Counted from the first letter of the stretch, positions 10,573 through 21,307 are shown. The stretch: DNA of 53,568 bases from Clostridia bacterium (GCA_016293435.1 JAEDEG010000002.1:1-53568); one strand, 5' to 3'. Notes: a model not told the origin generated them from the letters alone. Numbers and translations are program-made.

Positions 10573-12684
10573 ATGAAAAAAAACACAAGAATCTTATCTA
10601 TGATTATGACTGTGCTTATGATGCTTGGCATGATAAGTATGGAGGCTTTTGCCGAAACTCCGCGCAAGCTCTGCCCGGGTGATGTTGTGTTAGTTGATTT
10701 TAACAGCGTTGACGATACCGGTGCAGATAATAATGACGATTTTGCATGGACAGGTAACGGTGCAGCGCTTGCCCGTGTGCAGGGCTCGACCGATGCCGAA
10801 AATGATTGGGCCATACAGTATAAAATAACCAATGCGGCAAGCTATTGGTACGCTGCATTTGAATTGGATAACTCAAAATATATTCTGCCGGACAGCGGAA
10901 TAATTAAATTTAGCTTTGACGGATATTTCTTTGGTGCTCCGAATTTAAATTTCAGAGGCTACAAAACATGGTTTGGCGGCAATCCGAATATTATTACTTA
11001 CAGATGGCACAACAGTGTTGAAAAAAAGGGCTCCTACGGATATTCCATACCCGAAAACACATGGATACCGCTTGAATATACATATGATATAGACAACAAC
11101 CTCTGGACAGTTGTTGTCAACAATACGGTGCTGGCAGATAATGTGCCCGCAAACACTGCAAGCACGGCATCTACAGGTACTCTCGGCTTCACCTTTAATT
11201 GCAATGATTTAGATTCAGGCTTTGCCGTTGATAATTGCAGGGTTGAAGTTTTGTCAAACGAAAGTGCAAAAATTATTTCTCCTGCAAGAGGCGCAAGCAT
11301 TAAAGCCGAGAATGTTGATGTAACTGTTTCGGCTGAAGGTGCAAGCTCTGTTAATCTCTATATAGACGGCATGAACGAAGGCGAGATGACAGCCTCCTCT
11401 GCATTGTTTACCAAATCCGTTAATTTTGCCGATTACGGCACAGGCACTCACAGCATCAAGGCTGTGGCTCTGTATCCCAACGGTTCCAAGCATATTGCAC
11501 AGCAGGAGATAAATTGTCTGGCCGGCAGCTTAACATGGTCGGAGGATTTTGATACAAATCTTGGAGAGGACAATATATTATCATCAGACAGTTATTTTAT
11601 AACAGACATTGGCAAAAGAAAAGAAGACAGAAACGGCGGCTATGCATTGAGCCTCACTCAGTATGGTTCATACAGTGCAGAGGACACCACCGCCAGCATA
11701 CTTCTTAATACCGAAAAGGCAGGCATCAGCTGGCCTCCGACAAATGGTGATGTATCTATTAAATTTGATGCATACACACATCTTATGACATCCGCACATA
11801 ATGCCCATGCTTTTGGTATATGCGGTCTTCCCAATTGGAACAACACTGCCAGCAATAATATGATTTACTATCGTACGTTATATTACAATGGTGCAAAGCA
11901 CACAGATTCAAAAGGCAATGCTTTTGCGCTTGATGAAAACACGTGGTATACTTTTGATATGAACTATAGTATAGACAGACAGGAATGGACAATGAGTATT
12001 GTAAATGCCGATACAGGAGCTCAATATTTTGACCTTACAACTCCTCTGGAGGCTGATATGACCAAGGCAATTACGGAGAGCTTTGGTATAGATGTTGATA
12101 ATCATGCCGTATGGTTTGATAACATCTCTGTAAGCTATACCCCTTCTTCTATATCTCTGTCTGCTCCTTCAAATGCTGTACAGGGCACAGACAATCTCAC
12201 ATTTACGTTAAGTGAGGCGGCGGACGGTCTTGAAACCGGCGATGTAAAGGTTTATGTAAACGGAACACCATCTTCTGCCACTGTGTCAATCAGCGGGGCA
12301 GCAATATCTGTTCCAAACACCTTTAAGGCAGGCGATGAAATAAGAGTAGCGGTAAAGAACGATGCAATATTTGTGAATACATCCGCTTATGTTAAGATAG
12401 ACAGTGCTGACGGAATACTTATAGAAGACTACAGCATTGCAAACGGTGCAGACAAAGCTGTTGCCAATCTTTTCTATAGTATCCGTGACAGGGTAAGCTT
12501 TAAGCAGTACATTGCCGTATATGATAGTACAAAAAAGCTTAGGGGAATAGAGACAAGAACTCTGGTTCTTGCTCCCGAGAATAATTTTGTAAGCATGGAT
12601 ATAGAGCTCCCCGAGGGCTGCTATGCAAAAGCCTTTATATGGGAGGATGCAGCATTGGTTCCGGTAACATTGCCGGCAAAATAG
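10573..12684 (+). CDS. Secreted protein with two jelly-roll and Ig-like domains, paralogous to the C-terminal part of the next lyase
   Basis: A 703-residue exported protein with a signal peptide (about 1-27). It has a first jelly-roll domain (about 33-230), an Ig-like domain with INLYIDGMNEG-like strands (about 232-315), a second jelly-roll domain (about 320-525), another Ig-like domain (about 528-610), and the shared C-terminal beta domain ending with AKAFIWEDAALVPV. The same architecture, with recognisable motifs such as TYDIDNNLW, WPPTNGDVSI and TGDVKVYVNG, forms residues ~1015-1657 of the downstream lyase. It is probably a freestanding surface glycan-binding protein; no catalytic residues are recognised. 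It is 28 bases from the upstream gene and has its own AAAGGTG ribosome site. Confidence 0.75.
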   Translation: MKKNTRILSMIMTVLMMLGMISMEAFAETPRKLCPGDVVLVDFNSVDDTGADNNDDFAWTGNGAALARVQGSTDAENDWAIQYKITNAASYWYAAFELDNSKYILPDSGIIKFSFDGYFFGAPNLNFRGYKTWFGGNPNIITYRWHNSVEKKGSYGYSIPENTWIPLEYTYDIDNNLWTVVVNNTVLADNVPANTASTASTGTLGFTFNCNDLDSGFAVDNCRVEVLSNESAKIISPARGASIKAENVDVTVSAEGASSVNLYIDGMNEGEMTASSALFTKSVNFADYGTGTHSIKAVALYPNGSKHIAQQEINCLAGSLTWSEDFDTNLGEDNILSSDSYFITDIGKRKEDRNGGYALSLTQYGSYSAEDTTASILLNTEKAGISWPPTNGDVSIKFDAYTHLMTSAHNAHAFGICGLPNWNNTASNNMIYYRTLYYNGAKHTDSKGNAFALDENTWYTFDMNYSIDRQEWTMSIVNADTGAQYFDLTTPLEADMTKAITESFGIDVDNHAVWFDNISVSYTPSSISLSAPSNAVQGTDNLTFTLSEAADGLETGDVKVYVNGTPSSATVSISGAAISVPNTFKAGDEIRVAVKNDAIFVNTSAYVKIDSADGILIEDYSIANGADKAVANLFYSIRDRVSFKQYIAVYDSTKKLRGIETRTLVLAPENNFVSMDIELPEGCYAKAFIWEDAALVPVTLPAK

Positions 12685-12692
12685 CTTATACA

Positions 12693-12720
12693 AGGCTCAA
12701 TGTGCTTACACACTGAGCCT
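12693..12720 (+). other. Intercistronic hairpin
   Basis: AGGCTCAATGTG (12693-12704), a CTTA loop and CACACTGAGCCT (12709-12720) form a 12-base-pair stem with one mismatch. No U-tract follows, so it is not a classical terminator. It lies between two secreted-protein genes and could be an RNA-processing or stability element that tunes expression of the large lyase. Confidence 0.5.
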
Positions 12721-12742
12721 GTGTAAATAAGGAGCATTTATT

Positions 12743-15700
12743 ATGCTAAAAAAAATCACCTCATATATTATTGTACTAAGCATAATTTTTGGGGCTGTAC
12801 CGGTTGTTCTTTCATCAGCGGCAAATGATGCTGTATTGTATATAAATACCCTGCATAACATGGGCCTTGGCTCTTTTTCGCCGCAGTGGAAGGAAGGAGC
12901 ATCACTAACGGTTGAACCCATGCCTGATGAGAGCATCAAGCGTATACATTTTAAAAAAACCAATACCACAAATGATACATATGGCAATTTTCATGTGGAT
13001 ATGAAGCAGGAAAGCGAGCCAAATTTTATATTTGAATTTAAAATATATCCCAATATACTCGGCAGCGGCGGAGCCTCTTTGGCAACGTTTATCAATGATG
13101 CCAACAAAAGCTCCGTTATACTGAGACTCGGCTATGACAAAAGGCTAACTCTCGGCAGCGAAAAGCTTAACGTAGCTTTGCCATACAGCTCTTGGAATCA
13201 CATAAAATTAGCGGTAAATTCAATACAAAACACCGTTGATTTATATGTAAACGAAAGGCTTGTAAAAGATGATTATGTCATTAATAATTTTGTTTATCCG
13301 TCGCAGATAGGTATGCAGCTGTTCGGAACTTCAACACCGGACAGCAATGAAATGTGGATAGACGAAGTAAAACTCTATGGCGGCACCAAATTCAAAAGCT
13401 TTTCTACGGCTATGCCTGCTATGAATGACAGCGAAGCGATGTCAATAATGGATAACAATGTGTGGCTTGCAAATGAGCTTGGTTCGGATAAGATAATAAC
13501 AGCCTTCTCCGATTATTATTTTAAATCCGGAGCTCGTCTTTCGGGCTGCAAAAGCTATGGCAAGCCATATATGTCGGAAGATTGTGTGCTTATGGCAAGC
13601 GGTGAGCTTATGAGCTGTATTTTTGATTGCGGTGAAATCAGCTTTGACGGTACGAATATAAAGGTCGGATCTGTCAGCAAAGCTGCAAGCGGCTTGCCCG
13701 CACCGCCGCAGAAAATCGGCAATATATATTATTACCCTGCGGCAGCCCTTGCAAGGTTATTTTCACTGTCAGCCTATATTTATGAGGATAGCCGCGGATA
13801 TGCACTTTTTTCCGATACAAACAAAAAGCTTGTAAATTCCGAGATAACCGGTGACAACCTTGAACGCAGCGACATAATATATCGCTATATGCTGTATGAC
13901 CGTGCATCTGCGGAGCATTTGGCAAAATCGGCTGTTAATGCTCACCCCAGGCTGTTTGCAAAAGAAGAAGATATATATAGCCTCCAAAATAAGATATCAT
14001 CAGACAGCTCTCTTGTTTCGGCAGCACAAACAGCCTTTGCCGAGGCCGATGCCATATTAAATGAAGCAGTGCAGGGATATTGGATAACACCCGGGCTCGG
14101 AAATATGTTTAATGCCTGTATAAAAGTCAGAGACAGATTCATTACTCTTTCAACAGCATATATGATAAGCAGTGATACAGATAAAAAAGGAGAATATTCC
14201 GACCGCGCTATAGCTGAGCTCGAACAATGTACAACATGGCAGGATTGGAATATAAACGGTCATTTTCTCGATTCGGGTATGCTCGGTGTCGGTGCAGCAC
14301 TTGCATATGATACCTTTTATGCCGAAATGACGGATTTGCAGAGACAAAGCTTCAGAGATAGAGTGGGCTCTCTCTATCTTCAACCCGTGTATGAAATGTA
14401 TCTTGGCAAAGGTCCGACCCCTGCACTCGGATACAATCTTACAGGCAGTAATTGGGGCGCGGTATGCAGTGCATCTGCTTTGTATATCGCTCTTGCATTT
14501 ATGGGTGATGACAGCGACAGTGAGTTCAATTATGTGTGCGCATGTGTTGCCGCAAATGCAATGAAGGGTCTTGAATATGCATTCGGTCACCTTTCACCCG
14601 ACGGAGGTATAGCCGACGGTATAGGATATTGGGAATACTATGCGGAGCATACTGCTTGGAGCGTTAAGGCTATGCAAAATACCTTTGGAGATGACTTTGG
14701 ATTTTTAGCATCTCCCGGATACAGCGACGTTGTGTATTTCGGCTTGCAGATACAAACAGCCGAGGGATGCTATAACTACAGCAAGACCTCTGATTATACT
14801 AAAAATGTATTTCCCATGGAAATGTATATGATAGCTGATTTGTATAACGACAATGCCATGATGTCGGCCATAGAGAAATATCGAAAAGTCCTGTCTGTTA
14901 AGACCAATCCGCGATATCTTTTGTGGTATAAGCCGACCGGTGACTGTGCAGAAGCTTTAGGCAGAGACAAATATTTCAAGGGTCAGTCGGTTCTCACCAT
15001 GCGCGAAAGCTTTTCTGACATTGATGGCACATATGCCGCTGCAAAGCTTGGCAAAAATACGACCCTGCTGTCTCATTATGACAAGGGCTCATTTATCTAT
15101 GATGCTATGGGAATACGCTGGTTTGTCGATTCGGGTCATGATGCACGCTCTGTTTCAGACGGACAAAGCACAGACAATGTAGTTTTGCAATTCGGCACAA
15201 GAACAGAGGCGCACAACAGCCTTGTTATCAATCCGAGCGAAAATGATGCAGGACAAACTCTCGGTGCGGTTGCTGTGCTTGAAAAATTTATAAACAACCC
15301 AAACGGTGCAGCCGCCATATTTGACCTTGGTGATGTATATTCATGTCACGCCTTGGCATATAAAAGGGGTCTGCTTTATGGAGACAGACGCCGTACCCTT
15401 GTCGTTCAGGACGAAATAAGCCTCAGCGAAGCAGACAGTGAGCTATATTGGCAGCTGCATACCTATGCCGACAGCATAAGTATTGATAATGTTAATAAAA
15501 CTGCTGTTTTAACTCAAAGCGGTAAGGAGCTAAAGGTTGAGTTTTACAGTGATATATCTGATTTTACCATTGAGGCGGCAGATGCAAGCCCCTTAACAAA
15601 TACACAAATTGCCTCTGCTGATTCAATGAAGATATTGAGACTGCGCGCCTGTGCGTCGGGCAGGTTAACAATTGCCGCAAAATTCATACCTCAAGACGGC

Positions 15701-17716
15701 ACAAAATATTCGTCTTACAGCTATATCCCCATGAGCGAATGGGATAATAAGCTTTTGAGGCACAAGCTCACATCCGGCGATGAATTGTTTGCAGACTTTA
15801 ATTTGGTTGGGGCAGACGGCTATGACAATAATGATTATTTTAACTGGAGCAAAGAGGCTGTCAGCAGGCATCCGGTATCTCAGGGTAATTATTGTATCTG
15901 TTTTCAAAATAATGGCAATAGCTATGACGATTTTTCTCTCGACGGTGATTTGTATTCCATGCCCGACGGCGGTATAGCGGAAATCGCCTTTGATGCGTGC
16001 TTCACACATACGGCAAGTATAAGGCTTGAGGGGTTTAAAACATGGTTTTCGGGCTTTTCTGATATAGTTTCGTTCGGTGATGCAAAAGATGAGCTTGGCA
16101 ACAGATACCCTCTTGATGAGCAATGGCATAACATTCGTTATACTTATGATATTGACCGCGGCTTGTGGAGTCAGTATATAGACGGCAAAGCTGCATTTGA
16201 AAATATTGTGTATCATCCCGACAGCAAGGCAAGTACGGAGAATTTGTCTTTTACCTTCAATTCCGATGATGCTGTATACCTTGACAATTTCAGGCTTAGA
16301 ATCAGCGAAAATAATATGCCCGAAATTATTTACCCGTCCGAGGTGAGCTCCACCGTTTCGGAAAGCATAACCGTAACGGCAAAAGCCCAAAATGCCAAAG
16401 CGGTAAATCTTTTTGTTGACGGAATGAGTCTCGGCGCTATGAACAGCGACGGCAATCTGTACAGTCTTGATGTCAATATATCACAGTACGGTGTAGGCAG
16501 CCATAGCATCAGAATAGAAGCCCTATACCCCGATGGCAGTATAGAAGCTCATTCACATGAGATTAGCTTCACTTACGGTGAAAAGCACTGGACAGAAGAT
16601 TTTGAAAATCTCGGTGCAGACGGCAAATTGCCGCAGTCGAGCAGCTTTGCCAATGATAGGGGTGAAAGAGCGGAGGGAAAAAACGGAGCCTATGCTCTCA
16701 AAATCGAGGCTATCGGCGGAATTTCACCCGTCGACAAAATTGCCCGTATCGTTTTAAAGGACAGCGAGTATGACTGGCCTCCCAAAAACGGCAGGATAAG
16801 CATTGAATTTAACGCTTATCTTTCAAGCAGCCCCACCGGCAATAATGTTTTCGGCATAAACGGACTCCCTTGTATAAACAGCAATACCTTGGGAAATCTC
16901 GTATATTACCGCAGACTTTATACAGGCAGCATTGCACACAGCACTGCATTTAACGAAAATAGCTGGCATAATTTTAAGCTCGAATATGATGTTGATAAAA
17001 TGTTGTGGAATGTAAATGTGGATGATTTGATAAAATACACCGATATTTCTACCAATGACAGCCTGAATTACCTACCTGAGGCCTTTGCTGTAGATGCTGA
17101 CTACAGTACCATGTATTTTGACGATTTGTCACTAAAAATCACTCCCGAACCCCTGTGCTTTTCTGAGTATTGCAAGACGGCAGCTTCGGGCGGTGAAGAT
17201 ATTGTCCTTGCTCTCAACAAATCAGTGCAGGGTCTTGAGCCATCAGATGTTAAGGTATATGTAAACGGTGAGTATGCCGGCATTTCTCCTAAGGAGATTT
17301 CAGAAAATTCCATAAGCTTTGGCAGCAGTTTCAACCCCGGTGATGAGGTATGCATTGTCCTTTATAATGCCGAAAAGGGAATACATGCATCCGCCTATAT
17401 AAAAATTGTGGGAGAGGCATCTGTGGGAATATATAAGCATAGTATTTCTGCTCGGGATTCAGAGGTCGTTATCAAGCTTTTGTATTTTGCTGCTCAGAGA
17501 GATAATGCAAAACAGTATTTTGTCACATATAATGATGAGAGAAATAAAGTCACATCCGTACAAATCAAAACCAGAGTATTTTCTCCCCATTGTGACACAG
17601 ACATAAGCCGCTACCCGATAAACGGTAATAAATTTAAGGTCTTTCTCTGGAAAGGCACAGGCCTTGTGCCTGTTTATGACGCTATTAATTATGAAAGAAG
17701 TGATATAAATGAATAA
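12743..17716 (+). CDS. Giant secreted heparinase II/III-like lyase fused to binding modules
   Basis: A 1657-residue exported enzyme related to the lyase at 4576 but with a different tail. After a signal peptide it has one jelly-roll module (about 28-230), a copper-amine-oxidase-N-like domain (about 240-375), an alpha/alpha toroid starting at HPRLFAKEED near 401, and the lyase beta-sandwich to about 1005. Candidate catalytic residues are Asn570 (GSNWGAVC), Tyr629 (GIGYWEYY) and His778 (LLSHYDKGSF). Residues ~1015-1657 repeat the whole domain set of the upstream 703-residue protein, including the C-terminal beta domain (FKVFLWKGTGLVPV). There is no F5/8 C domain. The 3' end overlaps the next gene by 8 bases. 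AAGGAG at 12729-12734 supports the ATG. Confidence 0.85.
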   Translation: MLKKITSYIIVLSIIFGAVPVVLSSAANDAVLYINTLHNMGLGSFSPQWKEGASLTVEPMPDESIKRIHFKKTNTTNDTYGNFHVDMKQESEPNFIFEFKIYPNILGSGGASLATFINDANKSSVILRLGYDKRLTLGSEKLNVALPYSSWNHIKLAVNSIQNTVDLYVNERLVKDDYVINNFVYPSQIGMQLFGTSTPDSNEMWIDEVKLYGGTKFKSFSTAMPAMNDSEAMSIMDNNVWLANELGSDKIITAFSDYYFKSGARLSGCKSYGKPYMSEDCVLMASGELMSCIFDCGEISFDGTNIKVGSVSKAASGLPAPPQKIGNIYYYPAAALARLFSLSAYIYEDSRGYALFSDTNKKLVNSEITGDNLERSDIIYRYMLYDRASAEHLAKSAVNAHPRLFAKEEDIYSLQNKISSDSSLVSAAQTAFAEADAILNEAVQGYWITPGLGNMFNACIKVRDRFITLSTAYMISSDTDKKGEYSDRAIAELEQCTTWQDWNINGHFLDSGMLGVGAALAYDTFYAEMTDLQRQSFRDRVGSLYLQPVYEMYLGKGPTPALGYNLTGSNWGAVCSASALYIALAFMGDDSDSEFNYVCACVAANAMKGLEYAFGHLSPDGGIADGIGYWEYYAEHTAWSVKAMQNTFGDDFGFLASPGYSDVVYFGLQIQTAEGCYNYSKTSDYTKNVFPMEMYMIADLYNDNAMMSAIEKYRKVLSVKTNPRYLLWYKPTGDCAEALGRDKYFKGQSVLTMRESFSDIDGTYAAAKLGKNTTLLSHYDKGSFIYDAMGIRWFVDSGHDARSVSDGQSTDNVVLQFGTRTEAHNSLVINPSENDAGQTLGAVAVLEKFINNPNGAAAIFDLGDVYSCHALAYKRGLLYGDRRRTLVVQDEISLSEADSELYWQLHTYADSISIDNVNKTAVLTQSGKELKVEFYSDISDFTIEAADASPLTNTQIASADSMKILRLRACASGRLTIAAKFIPQDGTKYSSYSYIPMSEWDNKLLRHKLTSGDELFADFNLVGADGYDNNDYFNWSKEAVSRHPVSQGNYCICFQNNGNSYDDFSLDGDLYSMPDGGIAEIAFDACFTHTASIRLEGFKTWFSGFSDIVSFGDAKDELGNRYPLDEQWHNIRYTYDIDRGLWSQYIDGKAAFENIVYHPDSKASTENLSFTFNSDDAVYLDNFRLRISENNMPEIIYPSEVSSTVSESITVTAKAQNAKAVNLFVDGMSLGAMNSDGNLYSLDVNISQYGVGSHSIRIEALYPDGSIEAHSHEISFTYGEKHWTEDFENLGADGKLPQSSSFANDRGERAEGKNGAYALKIEAIGGISPVDKIARIVLKDSEYDWPPKNGRISIEFNAYLSSSPTGNNVFGINGLPCINSNTLGNLVYYRRLYTGSIAHSTAFNENSWHNFKLEYDVDKMLWNVNVDDLIKYTDISTNDSLNYLPEAFAVDADYSTMYFDDLSLKITPEPLCFSEYCKTAASGGEDIVLALNKSVQGLEPSDVKVYVNGEYAGISPKEISENSISFGSSFNPGDEVCIVLYNAEKGIHASAYIKIVGEASVGIYKHSISARDSEVVIKLLYFAAQRDNAKQYFVTYNDERNKVTSVQIKTRVFSPHCDTDISRYPINGNKFKVFLWKGTGLVPVYDAINYERSDINE

Positions 17717-19232
17717 GCTTAGAATAGGCTGGGCAACGCGGGATATATCTACAGACAAACCGCTCAATCTGCCGGGGCAGTTTCATATGAGAATATCCAA
17801 GGGAATACTTGACCCAATCACGGTTAATGTATGTTATATCGAAAATGACTGTGATACTGTGATATTTATGTCAGGAGATTTGATTGCCGTAAGAGACCGA
17901 CTCGTTGACACAGTAAAAGACAAAGTCAAAAAAGTAAACCCCGATATTCCTGTAGATAAACTGATATTCAATGCCACTCATACCCATTGTATGCCCCAAT
18001 ATTATTATGAGAAAAAAGTAACCTATCCTCCGCACGATGGAATAGAGATAGCCTCATCTGACGAATACAGAGAATTTTTGAGTGATATGGCATCTGAGGC
18101 AATATGTGAAGCATACAGCACCAGAGCACCTGCAGGTATAGCCTATGGCTATGGTTATGCCTCTGTTGCACATAGCCGGAGAGTGATGTATCTCGATGAT
18201 TTGTCAAAAAGACCCGGCGCCGACAACAACAGCTCGCTGTTTGTAGATGGTCATGTTGCCATGTACGGCGACACCTCAGATGATATGTTTTCGGGCTATG
18301 AAGCGGGAACAGACAGTATAATAAATATCATGTATACATTTGACAGCTCCGATAAGCTCACGGGAGCAATAATAAATGTACCCTGCCCGTCGCAAAATTC
18401 CGAGAGAGAATATTACGTCACTGCGGATTTTTGGCATGATGTCAGAGCTATGCTGAAAAAGAAATACGGTGACATAGGCATTATATCTCAGTGCGCTGCC
18501 GCCGGAGACCTGTCACCTCGACTTCTTCATTACGAAAAGGCTCAAAAAAGGCGTTATGCTCTTAAATATGCCAATACCGAGATTGATTCGAGGATTAATA
18601 AAGTACACGAAAAGTATACCAGACTTGATATTGCCGAAAGAATAAGCGACGCTTTCACAGAGGTTCTGTCTTGGGCCAAATCAGATATAAAGCACGAAGC
18701 GAAAATATGCCATAGCATAAAAAATATTGAGCTCACCAAAAGGGAGCTCACCGAAGAATTGTATAACCATGCCAAGGAACAGAGCGAGGAGCTTGCCAAA
18801 ATTCCGTTTCAGTCAACGGGTGATAAATACGCGGATTTTAAAGAAAATTCGCGTCTGATAAGTCGCCGTGCACGTTCATCCGGTGTGATGAAAAGGTATG
18901 AAGAAATGAAGACCGAGCCAAAGCTGCCCATGACACTGCATACCGTTGCCATAGACGATGTGGCCTTTGTCACCAATATGTTTGAGCTCTATATGGATTA
19001 TCAGCATAGAATACAGGCAAGAAGTCCTTTTACTCAAACCTTTATAGTACAGCTTTGCGGTCAGGACGGCGACATAGGAGGAACCTATTTGCCGACACAA
19101 AGAGGCGTTGAGGGCAAGGGCTACAGTGCCACAATGTTTTGCAACGAAGTATCGTTTGAGGGCGGCGGCGAGCTCGTTGAAAAAAGCGTTGAGGAGCTTA
19201 AACGACTGTATAGGTTAATTAATACAGACTAA
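17709..19232 (+). CDS. Neutral/alkaline ceramidase-like hydrolase, cytoplasmic
   Basis: A 507-residue protein with no signal peptide, so it should act in the cytoplasm. It resembles the N-terminal catalytic domain of neutral/alkaline non-lysosomal ceramidases. It opens with GWATRDIS, has a His-x-His metal-site motif in NATHTHCMP (His91, His93), a CAAAGDLSPR segment and a C-terminal GQDGDIGGTYLPT motif. In bacteria, many proteins of this family sit among glycan-degradation genes, and ceramide is not necessarily the substrate. Here it overlaps the lyase gene and precedes a glycosidase and a dehydrogenase, so hydrolysis of an amide or ester on an imported oligosaccharide or sugar is a reasonable inference. 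The ribosome site is weak (GAAAGAAGTG), consistent with coupling. Confidence 0.72.
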   Translation: MNKLRIGWATRDISTDKPLNLPGQFHMRISKGILDPITVNVCYIENDCDTVIFMSGDLIAVRDRLVDTVKDKVKKVNPDIPVDKLIFNATHTHCMPQYYYEKKVTYPPHDGIEIASSDEYREFLSDMASEAICEAYSTRAPAGIAYGYGYASVAHSRRVMYLDDLSKRPGADNNSSLFVDGHVAMYGDTSDDMFSGYEAGTDSIINIMYTFDSSDKLTGAIINVPCPSQNSEREYYVTADFWHDVRAMLKKKYGDIGIISQCAAAGDLSPRLLHYEKAQKRRYALKYANTEIDSRINKVHEKYTRLDIAERISDAFTEVLSWAKSDIKHEAKICHSIKNIELTKRELTEELYNHAKEQSEELAKIPFQSTGDKYADFKENSRLISRRARSSGVMKRYEEMKTEPKLPMTLHTVAIDDVAFVTNMFELYMDYQHRIQARSPFTQTFIVQLCGQDGDIGGTYLPTQRGVEGKGYSATMFCNEVSFEGGGELVEKSVEELKRLYRLINTD

Positions 19233-19296
19233 TATTTTTAAGGCTTTCTTTTCATTGATTATTTTTATTTATTCAATAGATAAAACGCTTTTGTAT

Positions 19297-19326
19297 TGCT
19301 ATAATTAACATGAACTGACGAAAGGA
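19297..19326 (+). promoter_or_regulatory. Extended -10 promoter and ribosome site for the GH-A glycosidase gene
   Basis: A TATAAT hexamer at 19300-19305 is preceded by TGC, giving an extended -10 element, while no good -35 hexamer is found at the right distance. AAAGGA at 19321-19326 is the ribosome site for the ATG at 19336. A weak -35 is typical of activator-dependent promoters such as those used by AraC proteins, though that is only inferred. Confidence 0.5.
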
Positions 19327-19335
19327 ATTTTATAC

Positions 19336-21288
19336 ATGTCAAAATACATACCATACCCATTTTACTATGATGATGTTCCTATAGATATTTCGTTTATATT
19401 CAAGGGCGAAAAGCCTGCGGGCAAGCACGGCTTTTTAAAGACCAAGGGCGATAAATTTGTTTTTGAAGACGGAACCGAAGCGCGTTTTTGGGGTACCAAT
19501 CTTAATGGGGGTGCAAATTTCCCCGAGCATAGCTATGCTGATATTCTTGCCTCCCGTCTTGCCAAAATCGGCATAAATCTTGTGCGCTTTCATCAGCTTG
19601 ATGCACAGTGGAATACTCCGAATATTTTTTCATTTGCAAAGGGCAAAAGAGTTGCCAATACTCTGAGCTTCGACGCCGAGAGCATGGATAGGCTGGATTA
19701 TCTTATTTCTGCACTCAAAAGCCGGGGTATATATTGTTATATGGATATGTTTACCTATCGCAAATTCAAATCGGGTGATGGAGTGGAGAATGCTCATCTT
19801 TTGGAGGATGCTGCCAAGCCCTACGGCAATTTTTCACGAAAGCTCATTGATTTGCAAAAGGACTTGTGCCACAAGCTTTGGGAACACAAAAATCCATATA
19901 CCCAACTTCGCTATTGCGACGACCCTGTTTTTGTAATGGCAGAAATTACTAACGAAAGCGATCTCTTGGGCGGCAATCCGACAGATGATATGATAGAACC
20001 GTATAAAACGGAGTTTAAAGAGCTTTTTGACGCTTGGCTCAAATCTAACAGCATGGGCAGGACAGCGGCCGATTTTGATATCAATGACCTTGGCAATGAT
20101 ACGGTTTTGGATTTCAGAATATATCTTACCGAAAAGTATTACAAAGAAATGTATGACTGCATGCGTGCTTCGGGTGTCAAAATACCTATTGCGGGTACCA
20201 ATTGGAATGTGAGCCCGGCTTTAGCAAAAACTCAGGAGACTACCGACTATATAGACGGCCATTCATATCATTACACATGGAAATGGTCAGAATTTGAGCA
20301 CCGTTGTATTACTGAATCTGTCACACAAAGAAAAGAAAGCTTTCTTGCATCTGCAGCGTTGGCAATTCCCGTCGGAATGCCCTGCTATATATCCGAATGG
20401 GATATGCCTTGGCCCAACGAATACAGAGCGGAATCGGTGCTTTATGCGGCATCTGTAGGCATGCTCCAGGGCTGGTCGGGCTTTGCAATACATACCTATG
20501 CCTATACAAACGGTATTGGCAGAATGAATATTCTCGGCAAGGAGCTGTCATCTGCAAAGGTAGGTAATATCCCATATCGTGAGGGGGTATTTTCCACTTG
20601 GAATGACCCGGCAAAATTCGGACTTTTCTACCATGCCGCTCTCATAACACGCAGGGGTGACGTTTCGATGGCAAACACAACTCTTGCATTGAGTCCAAAA
20701 TCAAAGAGAGATTTTGACTGGGATAAGGCATATGCCAATATTGAGCATTGTCGGGTGGTGTCTGATTTTAAAAATCAAAATACCGACATACCCAAATATG
20801 CCGACAATAAAGAAGTCTTGTCCGATACGGGCGAGCTGTATATTAACAGAGAAAAAAACATAGGCTTTGTAAACACCTCCATGACAAAGTGCGCCTATGG
20901 ATTTATAGGCAGGAATGATACCGTAGAATTAGATGGAGTCAAGATAAAGGGCATTACCGATTTTGGGGTTGTAGCTCTCAGCTCTCTCACTGATGATGAA
21001 ATTACCAAGTCCGATAACATACTCATGACCACTGTCGGCCGAGTGCAGAATACAGGCTGCAAATTTGAAAACGGACTTATGACAGACATTGGCTCTGCTC
21101 CCGTAATTGCAGAGGTTGTGGAGGCTCAAATAGAGATAAAAACCGCAGTTGAAGGGCTCAGTGTGTGGGCAATAAGTGCCGAAGGCTTGTACATAGGTAC
21201 TCTGCCGTCGAGCTATGAAAACGGATGGTTCAAGTTTAAAACAGGCGATGTGTCGCAATCAATTTATTATTTGATTGTGAAGGATTAA
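19336..21288 (+). CDS. Clan GH-A glycoside hydrolase (cellulase/GH5-like), cytoplasmic
   Basis: A 650-residue protein with no signal peptide that starts with an N-terminal segment ending in RFWGTNLNGG, followed by a (beta/alpha)8 barrel. The barrel carries the clan GH-A pattern: the acid/base candidate Glu207 in ITNESD and the nucleophile candidate Glu354 in YISEWDMPWP. A C-terminal beta-sandwich (about 500-650) completes it. Retaining hydrolysis of an imported oligosaccharide is the likely role; the exact glycosidic linkage cannot be read. It has its own promoter and is 19 bases from the Gfo/Idh/MocA gene, with which it should form an operon. Confidence 0.75.
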   Translation: MSKYIPYPFYYDDVPIDISFIFKGEKPAGKHGFLKTKGDKFVFEDGTEARFWGTNLNGGANFPEHSYADILASRLAKIGINLVRFHQLDAQWNTPNIFSFAKGKRVANTLSFDAESMDRLDYLISALKSRGIYCYMDMFTYRKFKSGDGVENAHLLEDAAKPYGNFSRKLIDLQKDLCHKLWEHKNPYTQLRYCDDPVFVMAEITNESDLLGGNPTDDMIEPYKTEFKELFDAWLKSNSMGRTAADFDINDLGNDTVLDFRIYLTEKYYKEMYDCMRASGVKIPIAGTNWNVSPALAKTQETTDYIDGHSYHYTWKWSEFEHRCITESVTQRKESFLASAALAIPVGMPCYISEWDMPWPNEYRAESVLYAASVGMLQGWSGFAIHTYAYTNGIGRMNILGKELSSAKVGNIPYREGVFSTWNDPAKFGLFYHAALITRRGDVSMANTTLALSPKSKRDFDWDKAYANIEHCRVVSDFKNQNTDIPKYADNKEVLSDTGELYINREKNIGFVNTSMTKCAYGFIGRNDTVELDGVKIKGITDFGVVALSSLTDDEITKSDNILMTTVGRVQNTGCKFENGLMTDIGSAPVIAEVVEAQIEIKTAVEGLSVWAISAEGLYIGTLPSSYENGWFKFKTGDVSQSIYYLIVKD

Positions 21289-21307
21289 TAAGCAAGGAGA
21301 AAGCAAA

